Positions 1 through 11,329 of a DNA stretch of 64,000 nucleotides are shown here, piece after piece; the stretch's first letter is position 1; each line of letters begins with the position of its first letter. This stretch comes from Diplolepis rosae (taxonomy: Eukaryota > Arthropoda > Insecta > Hymenoptera > Diplolepididae), in the NCBI GenBank assembly GCA_030998225.1, contig JAPYXD010000677.1, positions 13,949,501 to 14,013,500 on the forward strand, in the 5' to 3' direction. The notes below the pieces were generated by a model. It was not told where the DNA came from and did no database searches. It was given only the letters and a program-made list of their open reading frames with translations. Position numbers and translations under genes: made by a program.

Positions 1-1351
1 ATGTATAGCAGTTACGAGGAATGTGGGGTACTTGACATTATATTATACTTGTCAGAGAAAAGTCTAAGGTCAATAGACCAGGGGAATCGTTCACGCATTC
101 TAGTATCCCAGGAATTTCCACAAAATCGACGTCCCTATTTACAAAGGTTCCAATCAATATAAACAAGTCTTTGTCAAGCAAACGACATCACGAAAATGTG
201 GAAAATTTAAATTTTTGAACGATTCTGATAATAGATTACAGTTTATCATTCAATGAATAGTAAATGGTGGGTTATAAATTCTGACCCTTTCTAATGAAAA
301 ATTGGTTAATAATATTCTCAAAACAGCCTGATTTAAGCCAGATAACAAATTTTATAAATCAAGATTCTTTAACAAAAAAAATTCCGAGGTCACGAAATTC
401 CTGTCGTTCATGAGAAAAGGGTCGGCATATAGAAAAATTACAATCCACAGTTTTTATTCAGATTGAACGAATGGAGAATTTGAAGTTTATTTTTAAAATA
501 TCCTCTTGATTGAATGATAGAAAATTTTTAAGTTTCTAACAATAGCAAATCATAAAGGAAAATATATCACGATATAAATATTCTGTTTTCTAAATCATTA
601 CGAATTTCTGGAATAAAGATCATTATTAAAAAAAAAATGTTGCCTTTTAATCCACCTAAATTTAGATTTTTACTTTCTATTGGGTCAAATTTTTTGTATT
701 TATTTGAATTTACTTTCAATTTATCTAAAATTATTTTGGGTTAAGTTGTATTGAGACGCATTTTTCTTGAATTAGATCGGAACTTATGAATTACCGTGAA
801 TTGAATTGAAATTTAGTAAGAGATATACATACAAATATTGTTTGATGCAATGGAGTTTTTCTATATTAGACACTAAAATAATAGCTTTTAGTTTCATTCA
901 CTTGAAAAATCATACAAAGGAAGCTCAGCTGAAAAAATTATTAAGGAAGTAAAAAAAAGAATAAATAAGTTTGATGCATGCCCAGAGTTTATAATAATTA
1001 AGGATAATAAGAGGGTTTATTTTTCGTTTTTATGAAAATTATACATTATAATTGAGATTTCATCTCAAATTATATTACTAGGAATAGTTGCACGATTGAG
1101 GTTTACGTTTGATGAAGTCGTTATCTCCAACACGTGACTCCAGGAAACGCAGCCAGTAAGGAATTCCCGCGGTTACTCTATATTTCAGGAAATCTGATTT
1201 GATAATTCCAACTAGTATAATAATGCACATGATTTGCAACGTTTTTTAAATTATTGGAATCAAATTATGTTAATGGTTTACTCTAAAGCTGTTGGATATA
1301 ATTATTCCGAGTGATTGTTTAATAATAAACTGAAATGAAATAAGGACTTAC
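1..1351. other. Intron sequence left of the Ig3 exon
   Basis: AT-rich intron of the Sidestep-like gene. I see no exon, RNA gene or recognisable repeat here. The continuation of Ig3 is not found and is presumed to be off the left edge. Confidence 0.5.
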
Positions 1352-1539
1352 ATTTTCGAATATTTTCGTTTCAAACATATCTAGTCGTTTACTGTCGTTT
1401 TTGACAGGAGTCGTTCCATTGTACCAAGTAACATTGGCAGGAGGTCTTGCAGCACCAACCGAGCATTCCAACAAAACCTGAGAACCTCGAACAGCCTGGC
1501 CTCTTTTGTTGTTCTTTATATTCATCGTAAGCGGGGCCA
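1352..1539 (-). CDS. Sidestep-like exon: N-terminal half of Ig domain 3
   Basis: 188-nt exon. The acceptor is TTAATAG above 1539; the donor is GTAAGT at 1346-1351. It starts with two bases of a split codon and ends on a codon boundary (phase 0). The translation begins VAPLTMNIKNN and contains QAVRGSQVLLECSVGAARPP, with the B-strand cysteine, then ANVTWYNGT, with the core tryptophan and possible N-glycosylation sites. 'ECxxxGxRPPAxxTW' is the recurrent signature of Sidestep Ig3. The second half of this domain must lie to the left of base 1. The intron upstream is 15.1 kb. Confidence 0.8.
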
Positions 1540-4500
1540 CTATTAATCAGTATAAAAGAAATAATTGGTTAATGTCAAGTATACAATGAATTATTTTCAG
1601 AACTTAATTATTTTTAATATTATTTTTAGTGATTCTGGTAGAATATTACAAATTTACAATATTGTGACATTAGAATATAATAAGTAAATATGTAGTAAAA
1701 TTTAGAAACTCAATAAAATAATTGAATCTTAAATTCTCAAGGAATTTTCCTGAAAATTGTTAAATGCTTTTGTTTGTTTTGAAAATGATTTAAATTGAGT
1801 AGATAAGTTTCTCTAAGTTTCATTTTGTGACACAAATTTTTTATGTATTTATATGTATATATAATTTTATTAATAAAATAAATAATGAAATAATATAATT
1901 AATAAGCTTCTGACTTAATAAAAAAATTATTTAAATTCACTTTTATTTCTAATTTGAATAGTTTAATACTAAAACATAATACTGAAGATAAAAGCTTGTT
2001 AGATATTTTTAAAAATCTTAATTAACATTTTTATTACTTTTAAAAGCTTTTCATTGCATATTATGCTGCTTTATGTATAACACGAACTATCAAGATCTCG
2101 ATGAAATAATAAAATAAATGTAAATTTCATCTTTTATTCTATGAAATTTGACGATTGTGAATCTTTGAAAAAAAAGTGCTATTATTGGAGATAGAAGCTG
2201 AGTCTTTGTGAGAAACTAACTGTTAAAGTATTGATTCATAGAAACTCAAACTTTAAGGGCGATAGTTGTTTGTCTTTTGGATCTATTCAAATCCAATTTA
2301 ATTATAAAAGAAAACCTTGATCGTCGCTAAATCTTGTTCAATGAATCAATAAGACTCTTCGCATTAAAAACTAAATTTATTCAACTAACATAAGTGATTC
2401 GATTAGAACTTTTTCCTTTAAATGATCTGTTATTGAGGAATAATTCAAATAAAAATGAAGATTTTGTTAAGTAAAAAAAATCAAGGAAAAATGACTTGTT
2501 ACTTATTCATTTGATGTCAAAGCATCAAAAGATTTTTTACCGCTAAAGAAACATATAATTCGTGCAACAAGTACACCTTTGAATTCAGCCAACTCAAAAT
2601 AATAGATTCGGCTAGCTAAAATGGCTAACTCACTAACCGGTCGGCTGACCAAAACCGCCTTTACCTACTCGGACGTGATTCATACATCAATTCCGGTTAT
2701 TTGCAGTCAAGAAGCATTCTATAAAGGCTTTCAATAAAATTTAGAATAAAAAGAAAAGAACTTCCTTTCATCTTCTAGCCCCTCACTGGGGATTGATTCA
2801 ATTAATCGGTTCATTTCTATAGAATGATCCTGATTTTGAGAGTTTGTATATTAAAGTTTCTCGATAAATGCAATCAAATGGAAGAGATTAGAATACATTT
2901 TTATGTATACGAACTTAGAAACAACCCTTATTCCTACTGAAATTAATTCAAAAAATATATGATTGGTTTGATAATATTTTTCAAACTTTCATAAACATTT
3001 ATTTGCCTAAATGAAGAGTCCATGTGCAAAATCTCCCAAATGTCAAAATTTCAGAATCGAGTTTTTTAGCTAATATTTAGCGGAGGATCCTAACTTAGAT
3101 GTTTAGATTTCTCAGAATTTTTTTATATTTGGCTCTGTTTTGAATAAAAATCATACAAAAAACGTCATTTTGCGAAAAAAATCCTGCTTATGCTCAAAAT
3201 TGTACCAAAAACTTGTTTATTTCCACTGAAATTGGAAATGAAAATTATTTCTTTCGCATCATTTCACACTTATTAGCACTGATGTCCTTTTTCAAACAAA
3301 AGTATTATAAAATACTATTCACAGTAGCTTTTAGGATGTTTTTCTAGGTGAGGATTAGAAACGTTTTTTTATCTTTTTCTTATAAATTAAACGCGCAAGG
3401 TGTATAAAGTTTTTTGCTCTCCTGTAAAAATGTCTTTGTTTGAATTTGGAAGGCTTTACGTTCACGATCTCCCAAATATAAAAAAATTGAACTAATTAAA
3501 AAAAAAGGGGAATCAAGATTGATTTTTTTTAGAACAGTTTAAAGAAGTCAGTAAATTCGAATAAGAGTCACAAAGCCTGATAACTCAAAGCATTGCTGCA
3601 ATATTTTAAGGGATTAGGAATTTAACGAAGAAGGGCGTGTTTTTCTTTTATAGTGAAGGTCCATTTGTTAGGGGAAGATAAAGGAAAAGGTTCCATCAGC
3701 CGAATTTCCTAGCTCCTTGGGAAAAAAGTAAGCTGTCGTGACTCGACAGCTTGTACGAGTGTTGAGCTAATCCAACTCGAATCCGAGCGAGTTCTGTTCC
3801 ATTGCAGTAACCCTGGTTTCTAATAGCATCACGAAACCTTATGATCGTTTCTTACAAATTAAAACATCTTCTTCTCGAAGAACGTGTTTGCACTAAAAAA
3901 AGTACAGGTGGTAAGTTTCATAACTGCTGAGGTGTAGTTAAGGATAAGTATAAAAGTGTGTCATTTTCTTAATCTCTGGGACTTGTTGAGGAGTAAAGAT
4001 CTTTAGTTTTTGTGATCAAATCATATAATAATATAGATATTGTTTCATTAATTATTTATTATAGAAACCTTTTAGCTAGGTTTAGGCTTTCACATGAAAC
4101 CATTAAAAGTAATTAAAAATAGTCAGCTTCACTTGAAATTACTTTAATACGAAGATCTTCTTTAATTCTGAAAAGAAATTCCCGGAATAACATTTTCATA
4201 GAAAAAAGGAGATTTTGCAAATCTTGATACTGTGAGGAAAGCAATTAATTTTTTAATAATATTCAATCAAGCAACAGCTTGCTTCACTTGGTTGTATTTT
4301 GATAAACTCCTTCAGGGAAGTTTTGGAATTGAATTTCGATTGCCGCTAAATGAAAAGAAAAAGTGAAATGATTTAAAGTTCAATCTGAGCACCTTTTAAA
4401 ATGTAAGGAAAATTACTTTTTACAAGCAGTTAATTCACTTCAAATTGCTCTGTAGTACTAAAAGATTCGCAGTATATTGCTTGGATAAGGCATTTACGAT

Positions 4501-4825
4501 TTTCATCCAGATTATAAAAATAAAAAATGTTAATAGCATGTGAAATATTCTCGAGTCTCTAACAATTATTAATTATAAAAAAACTTTTAGGGCCTGTTAC
4601 GCGTTTTTTAAACGAAATCATTTCAGTTAAAACCCTATTCCAAATGAAGGGCATTTCAAGGACAATTTCGAAATTGGATATTATTTTTTTTATTTTTTAT
4701 TTAAAACCTTACTGAGTAAATCCAATATAGTGGAATTGCCACTATTTTATCTAGTGCCGGGATGAACCACTTATTTAATAGTAGATAGAAAAGATAGATA
4801 GAAAATATTGGAATAGGCACTATTA
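1540..4825. other. Intron, no recognised feature
   Basis: Low-complexity AT-rich intron DNA. A slightly GC-richer unique stretch lies near 2560-2710. No coding potential or repeat that recurs in this window was recognised. Confidence 0.4.
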
Positions 4826-6765
4826 TTAGTAGTAACTTTCAGTGAATTGAATTAGTAAAAATTCCCATTAAATTGAATTTGTATCTTACTTTTCACTAAT
4901 TCAGATTTAGAGAGTAAGTTAAAATAGTCAGAGCATCAAATTTGTGTAAATTTAACAGATATTTCAGTCAAATCCTCTGCTTTTCTGTAAATATAAGAGA
5001 TTTGTTGATGATTATTACAGAGATTCCTGTTTAATTTGCAGAATAAGGAATTTTCTCTACTCTCTGAATCTGCATTAGTGAAAAATGAACCACTAACCCA
5101 ATTTAGTAAAAATCTCTAGAAATTCTTAGTCTCTTTTCTACTAATCACTTTTCGAAATCCATATAATTAGTATTTATTAAGGTTTTGGAAAGTAATTATC
5201 AGAAAAATGACTATTAATTAGTAGTTATTTTCAGTGAATTGAATTAGTAAAAATTTCCACTAAATTGAATTAGTACCTCACTTTTCACCAATTCAGATTT
5301 AGAGAGTAACTTAAAATAGTCAGAGTATCAGATTTTTGTAAATTTAACAGATATTTCAGTCAAATCCTCTGCTTTTCTGTAAATATGAGAGATTTTTTGA
5401 TGATTATTACAGAGATTCCTGTTTAATTTGCAGAATAAGGAATTTTCTCTACTATCTGAATCTGCATTAGTGAAAAGTGAACCACTAACCCAATTTAGTA
5501 AAAATCTCTACAAATTATTAGTCTCTTTTCTACTCATCACTTTTCGAAAACCATATAATTAGTAATTATTAAGGTTTTGGAAAGTAATTAGCAGAAAAAT
5601 TACTATTAATTAGTAGTTATTATCAGTGAATTGAATCAGTAAAAATTTCCACTAAATTGAATTAGTACCTCACTTTTAACCAATTCAGATTTAGAGAGTA
5701 ACTTAAAATAGTCAGAGTATCAGATTTTTGTAAATTTAACAGATATTTCAGTCAAATCCTCTGCTTTTCTGTAAATATGAGAGATTTTTTGATGATTATT
5801 ACAGAGATTCCTGTTTAATTTGCAGAATAAGGAATTTTCTCTACTATCTGAATCTGCATTAGTGAAAAGTGAACCACTAACCCAATTTAGTAAAAATCTC
5901 TACAAATTATTAGTCTCTTTTCTACTCATCACTTTTCGAAAACCATATAATTAGTAATTATTAAGGTTTTGGAAAGTAATTAGCAGAAAAATTACTATTA
6001 ATTAGTAGTTATTATCAGTGAATTGAATCAGTAAAAATTTCCACTAAATTGAATTAGTACCTCACTTTTCACTAATTCAGATTTAGAGAGTAAGTTAAAA
6101 TAGTCAGAGCATCAAATTTGTGTAAATTTAACAGATATTTTAGTCAAATCCTCTGCTTTTCTGTAAATATAAGGGATTTGTTGATTATTAATACAAAGAT
6201 TCCTTTTTAATTTGCAGAATAAGGAATTTTCTCTACTCTCGGAATCTGCATTAGTGAAAAGTGAGCCACTAATTCAATTTAGAGAAAATTTCTACTAATT
6301 ATTAGTCTCTTTTCTACTAATTACTTTTCGAAATCCATATAATTAGTAATTATTGAGGTTTTGGAAAGTAATTAGCAGAAAAATGACTATTAATTAGTAG
6401 TAATTTCCACTAAATTGAATTAGTACCTCACTTTTAACCAATTCAGATTTAGAGAGTAAATTTAACAGATATTTTAGTCAAATCCTCTGCTTTTCTGTAA
6501 ATATAAGAGATTTGTTGATTATTAATACAAAGATTCCTTTTTAATTTGCAAAATAAGGAATTTTCTCTACTCTCTAAATCTAAAAGTGAGCCACTAATTC
6601 AATTTAGTGAAAATTTCTACTAATTATTATTCATTTTTCCACTAATTACTTTTCAAAATCCATGTAACTACTAATTAAGTTATTTGTAGAAGATTACTAA
6701 TATTTAGTTAAAAATGTACTAAAGTAAACTAGTGGCTCACTTCTCACTAATTCAGATTCAGAGAG
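4826..6765. repeat. 392-bp tandem array derived from a MITE
   Basis: About five tandem units. The phrase AGTGAATTGAAT recurs at 4841, 5233, 5625 and 6017, exactly 392 bp apart; a shortened, more divergent unit follows up to about 6765. Each unit holds a MITE-like block (for example 5058-5308, 251 bp) bounded by TACTCTCTGAATC and its inverted copy GATTTAGAGAGTA, plus a 141-bp linker. The same ends bound single-copy MITEs at 61.06 and 63.48 kb. The central units are nearly identical, which suggests recent amplification or homogenisation; the outer ones are more diverged. Confidence 0.9.
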
Positions 6766-6769
6766 ATAC

Positions 6770-8195
6770 ATTTGTATATTTATGGTGATATTTTAGTAAC
6801 GAAAGTTTACGATTAGAAAGACTCTAATTAATAATTTGTTCAAGTCTTACGTTGGAACTGTTCTGACAAAGGGATGTTGAACATTAAAAGGACAAAGCGG
6901 AGATCGTGGTTGTGATAAAAAATGTAGGGTAAAGGGGAAGTGAACCGTGAATCTAATATGAGGAAATTGCATTTGAGTTCGATCGACTCACCTTGGTGAT
7001 GTCGAGTCTACTTGAATCTTATGTTAAAATATGACAAAAGGTCAAGTCTCGTCCGTAGCTCAAATGGTATTCACGAAATATGCTGATGTATTCGTTCTCA
7101 CAACCAACCCGATTTCACTTCTCACCCCGAGCTTTTCTCAAACGGAAATCTAACCACGTCTGTCAGTTTACCTTAGTGTTGCACCACACAAATTTGCTAC
7201 ATCTTCCATTTTCTGAGAAACTCAGAAGAATCTGTAGGCTGAGAGTGATAAAAGGGAAATTGAAAAAAAACTGGAAGAAGTAAAGTGTGAGAGAGAAAAG
7301 TGCAAGTGGTAAGCAAATGAAGTTTGGGAAAGTAAGAAAATAGGTCGTTGCATATTTTTGAAGCTATTTACTCTTCAGGAGCGTAAAAAAGCGACATTCT
7401 TATTACTCCATTACTTATTTTTCTCACTATTCTTCCACAGTGAACTTTAATGTGTTCAGTTTTCACAAAATTAGTATTACGAAAGTTTTGTAATCTTCTT
7501 AGTTTAATAAAGTGAGATTAAGTGAACTTTGAACTGGTACTTAAGAGGAGATTATCATCACCAAATAAAAGTAAAAAAGTTCTATTAATATCTTCAGATG
7601 TCAATACCTTTCAATGAATTAAAATAATTTCATCTTTTATTTCAATATTTTTATAATTGGCAAAAACGGCTTGATGGGATTGGAAGCCCGGGGGAATACT
7701 TTTTTATCAGATATATTTTAATCCGAAAAATTGTCACAAGACGATTGGCATCTGTCATTTTTACAAATAGGATATCGTATTCATTATTGACTTGGTGACA
7801 TTTGCGAATGCTTTCAATTTATTTTCTACTGAACAATGGGAAAATGTTGACGTCCTCAAAGGGTAATGCATGCTTGGTGGCAGATTTCTTTTTTAGGATC
7901 GTTTCACAACTGTCTGCCCTTGTTAAAGCATTAAATCTCCTCCAGTTTTGTACGTGAAAAAATATCGCGAGGAGTTGCGTGAGTAATAGTATCGTTTTCG
8001 TTCGTGTCATGCGCTACATTAAACTTTGTTCCACCATTTTATTAACCATCTGTTCTAGAATGATACAGTATATAATTAAATTTGATGTATTTCAGTAATC
8101 AAATAGCACTGTCATATTTCATGTAGTGAATATATTAAATAGGAAGATAAAAAAATGCTAATATTATGTAAATTGGTGTTACCGGTTTTTTTGAA
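6770..8195. other. Intron, no recognised feature
   Basis: Unique-looking intron DNA. Short ORFs occur (7080-7283 plus, 7819-8010 minus), but neither has domain motifs or splice context that I can support. Confidence 0.4.
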
Positions 8196-8803
8196 ATTAA
8201 TAATTAATATGTGGCCTTCCTGGTATTGTCTTGATGTTTATTGCAATTTCGTCGACGTTTCGACCAATGTTTTGGTCCTTTTCAAGACTATAAATAACAA
8301 TTACATTATAAAGATTATAAAGCATAAAAAATGTTTTTATATACTAGAGAGATATATGTGTTTAAATTGCTAGAAAATATATAAAGTTAAAAGAAGGTAC
8401 CGATTAAAATATTCCTATTAACATTCATTGAAATGTATCATGTCCAGCTTGAGAAGTGTTATAATGACATATCCAAAGATTGTAGGTTTTGACAAAAGTA
8501 GTCTTGATTTAAAATAATTGGTTTTGAAAATCCTCAATAATCAATGTGATGGAAACTATTTTACAGTTCATAGTAAATTTTTTTTGTTTTTGTAAAATAA
8601 AACAGAAACTACTTGTCATAGTAGAAATTTTGTTTGAGGTTATAGATTAAAAATGACCTGTAATATAAAAGCAGTGTAGAAAGTATAAGTATTGAATTTT
8701 CAAAGTATTATAAATGAGAAGTTTTTACTTACAAGCAGTTCTTTGTAGATAAAGTGTCTACATTTTTATGTTAAAATATGATTAACAGACTTAATTTCTT
8801 TTG

Positions 8804-9271
8804 TAAAGTGACATGTTTGATAACATGTCTGATATTATATTGGCCCAAAATTCACAGAATTTTTGTTAATTTCTCATTTTTTTGGCACTGGGTCAGTTTT
8901 TTTTATTTTCTTCTATTAAAATTACCAATGTTATTTATAATAAAAAACTCAAAAAAGAGAAAGCAAACTTTTCGGCCACATATGGGGGCCTCTTCAGTTT
9001 CATAAATTAAAAGATTAATTCAAAATTTTTGTAAAAGATAAAAATGTAGAAGATAGTTAAAATAAGGATAATCATATAACTCAAAAACTTATCTCATCGC
9101 TTGCAATTCAAAATGAAGAAGTCCAGTAAGCAACAACACGAATTGGAAAAAATATGTAGAATTCACTGTATATAGAAAACCGGATAAAATGATCAAACAA
9201 ACTTAGAAATTTGTAAACAAAGAGGCCGGAAATTTCTGTTTGTTTTTTTTTTTATAAAGAAGGATGCCCAA
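8804..9271. mobile_element. Insertion in the left arm of the inverted repeat
   Basis: Sequence present in the left arm but missing from the otherwise collinear right arm: the right arm passes directly from TTTATTTTTACATTTT to AATTAAGTCTGTTAATC. It contains a minus-strand hammerhead-like motif at 8970-8997, so it may be a Penelope-like tail. It could instead be a deletion from the right arm. Confidence 0.5.
8970..8997 (-). ncRNA. Hammerhead-like motif (Penelope type)
   Basis: On the minus strand the order is CTGAAGA, GGCC, a 9-nt loop, GGCC, GAAAA. This matches the CUGANGA / stem II / GAAA core arrangement of minimal hammerhead ribozymes known from Penelope-like retroelements, with A for U in CUGAUGA and GAAAA for GAAAC. 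Probably a degenerate, inactive copy. Confidence 0.35.
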
Positions 9272-9494
9272 TTGGTTTTATTTTTACATTTTGTGGCTAT
9301 TGTATTGTTGGTCTGTTAAAGGTGTGTACACAGTGATTATATTATATGCAGTGCGAAAGTGCGGTAAAATTTGGAAATTAAGCAATGAAAAGTTATTAAA
9401 ATTTGTTATTCTTTTTTATAAATAAAAATTAAATAAATGATAATAAATGTAGAAAAATTGAAACAAATTATTTTTTTATAAATTTAATGATGTT

Positions 9495-9497
<3 letters not shown>

Positions 9498-9531
<34 letters not shown>
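9498..9531. repeat. (AT)n microsatellite
   Basis: Uninterrupted alternating AT of about 30 bp near the centre of the large inverted repeat. Such tracts are common at hairpin centres and may be length-polymorphic. Confidence 0.95.
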
Positions 9532-9533
<2 letters not shown>

Positions 9534-10499
9534 CTGAGGTTTTCAATATCCGTTTTGTAATTTATTGTAAGTTCTTCTTTTTAAATATGAATCAATTCAA
9601 GAAAAAATCTTTTTTTTAAATTGTTTCCAAAATATAAAATTTTGGTTTTATTAAAATAAAAATAATGCATATCATAAAATCTTTAAATTTATAAAAAAAT
9701 AATTTCTTTCAATTTTTCTACATTTATTATCATTTATTCAATTTTCATTTATAAAAAAGAACAAAAAATTTTAATAACTTTTAATTGTTTAATTTTCAAA
9801 TTTTACCGCACTTTCGCACTGCATATAATATAGTCATTGTGTACACACCTTTAATAGACCAACAATACAATAGCCACAAAATGTAAAAATAAAAGAAATT
9901 AAGTCTGTTAATCATATTTTAACATGAAAATGTAGACACTTTATCTGCAAAAAACTGCTTGTAAGTAAAAACTTCTCATTTATAATACTTTTAAAATTCA
10001 ATACTTATACTTTCTACACTACTTTTATATTACAGGTCATTTTTAATCTATAACCTCAAAAAAAACATTTTACTATGGTAAGTAGTTTCTGTTTTTATTT
10101 TACAAAAACAAACAAAATTTACTATGAACTATAAAATAGTTTTCATCACATGGATTATTGAGGATTTTCAAAACCAATTATTTTAAACCAAAACTACTTT
10201 TACCAAAGCCTGCAACCTTTGGATGTCATTATAACACTTCTCATGCTGGACGTGATAAATTTCAATGAGTGTTAATAGGAATATTTTAATCAGTACGTTC
10301 TTTTAACTTTATATATTTTTTAGCAATTTAAACACATATATCTCTCTAGTATATAAAAACATTTTTTATGCTTTATAATCTTTATAATGTAATTGTTATT
10401 TATAGTCTTGAAAAGGACCAGAGCATTGGTCGAAACGTCGACGAATTTGCAATAAACATCAAGACAATACAGGAAAGGCCACATATAAATGATTAATTT

Positions 10500-11287
10500 T
10501 AAGAATGCTAATAAAGTGCTAATTATATTTTGATGTATATTTATTGTGTATAATATAGAATAGATTGAATATGTGAATGATATTTTCAAACACGATGATT
10601 GTGACTGGAACTTCTTTTTTATTGCAATCAACTCCATAAAAAGGTAATAAGAGTAAATTTCCCCTCTGATAGAAAACTTTTCTCATTGAATTAACTTCAG
10701 AGAAAGAATATTACTCTGCACATCTGGTAGACATTTATCTTGAGTCTCAACGCAGTATTTCAAAACGGTTAAGTTTTTTTAGATGGATATAAATTTTGTA
10801 CCTTTAGATATTTCATCAAATTATTTTTCATTTGACAGGCAGAAGACAATGATTATTTTACGTAGCAATTGAATACCGGAGAAAATTCTACTATGGCATA
10901 ATTCTGAAAATTATTATACAAATTCAGAAGACAAACGTTATTACTAGAGTTGTGCTATTAAATAAGAGCCATCTGCAGAATAGCACTTATTCACTGAAGT
11001 TAAACAGTAGCTTGTGCATCTGCACAGTTTGATATCTCTTAGATCGAGGTAAGGTTTTGAAGTTAAAACCAACACGTTTCAACTTTTCAGACGTGAAACA
11101 AATGAAAAAGTTTAATGGACTTATCGATTTCACAATATTCATGCCAATTCGCATAATCTTGTATTTACAAATGCTTATTTTTATTCTTTGAATGTTTTTC
11201 AAAACTATTATAAAAGAAGTTGGTTTGCGATCAATGAGGATAAAATAAAAAGAAGAAAATCCTTCGTTAATTCGAAATTGTAGCAAC
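10500..11287. other. Intron, no recognised feature
   Basis: AT-rich intron DNA between the inverted repeat and a hammerhead-like motif. The minus-strand reading frame at 10987-11286 has no recognisable domain. Confidence 0.4.
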
Positions 11288-11321
11288 GTTTCGTTAGTTA
11301 TGGGTTTGCCAACCTCATCAG
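11288..11321 (-). ncRNA. Hammerhead ribozyme-like motif
   Basis: The minus strand reads CTGATGA, then GTTGG, an 11-nt loop, CTAAC, then GAAAC followed by GTTGC. The invariant CUGAUGA and GAAAC boxes are both intact and stem II (GUUGG/CUAAC) pairs over five positions including one G-U. This is the core of a minimal hammerhead, most often found in insect genomes as the end of Penelope-like elements. Flanking stems I and III were not resolved by eye. Confidence 0.5.
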
Positions 11322-11329
11322 GCTTTATT

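Larger units (their letters stand above)
8202..10497. repeat. Long inverted repeat (foldback), about 2.3 kb
   Basis: The left arm (8202 to about 9500) and right arm (about 9665-10497) are inverted copies. TGTGGCCTTCCTGGTATTGT at 8210 corresponds to the reverse complement of the sequence near 10485, and ATGCAGTGCGAAAGTGCGG near 9348 mirrors 9812-9830. The left arm carries an extra segment of roughly 470 bp (about 8804-9271) absent from the right arm. The centre includes an (AT)n tract. Outer arms contain a GTCGACGTTTCGACC motif like the degenerate hammerhead tails of Penelope-like retroelements. No intact reverse transcriptase is seen. Confidence 0.85.

Noticed and set aside
7819..8010. 63-codon minus-strand frame with a signal-peptide-like start (MTRTKTILLLTQLLAIFF)
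   Set aside because: Hydrophobic starts arise easily in AT-rich DNA. There is no family, no promoter and no splice evidence, and it does not fit the Ig gene.
8155..8373. Frame sharing its C-terminal sequence with one at 10320-10637
   Set aside because: Both are the two arms of the same inverted repeat; the identity comes from the palindrome and not from a gene family.
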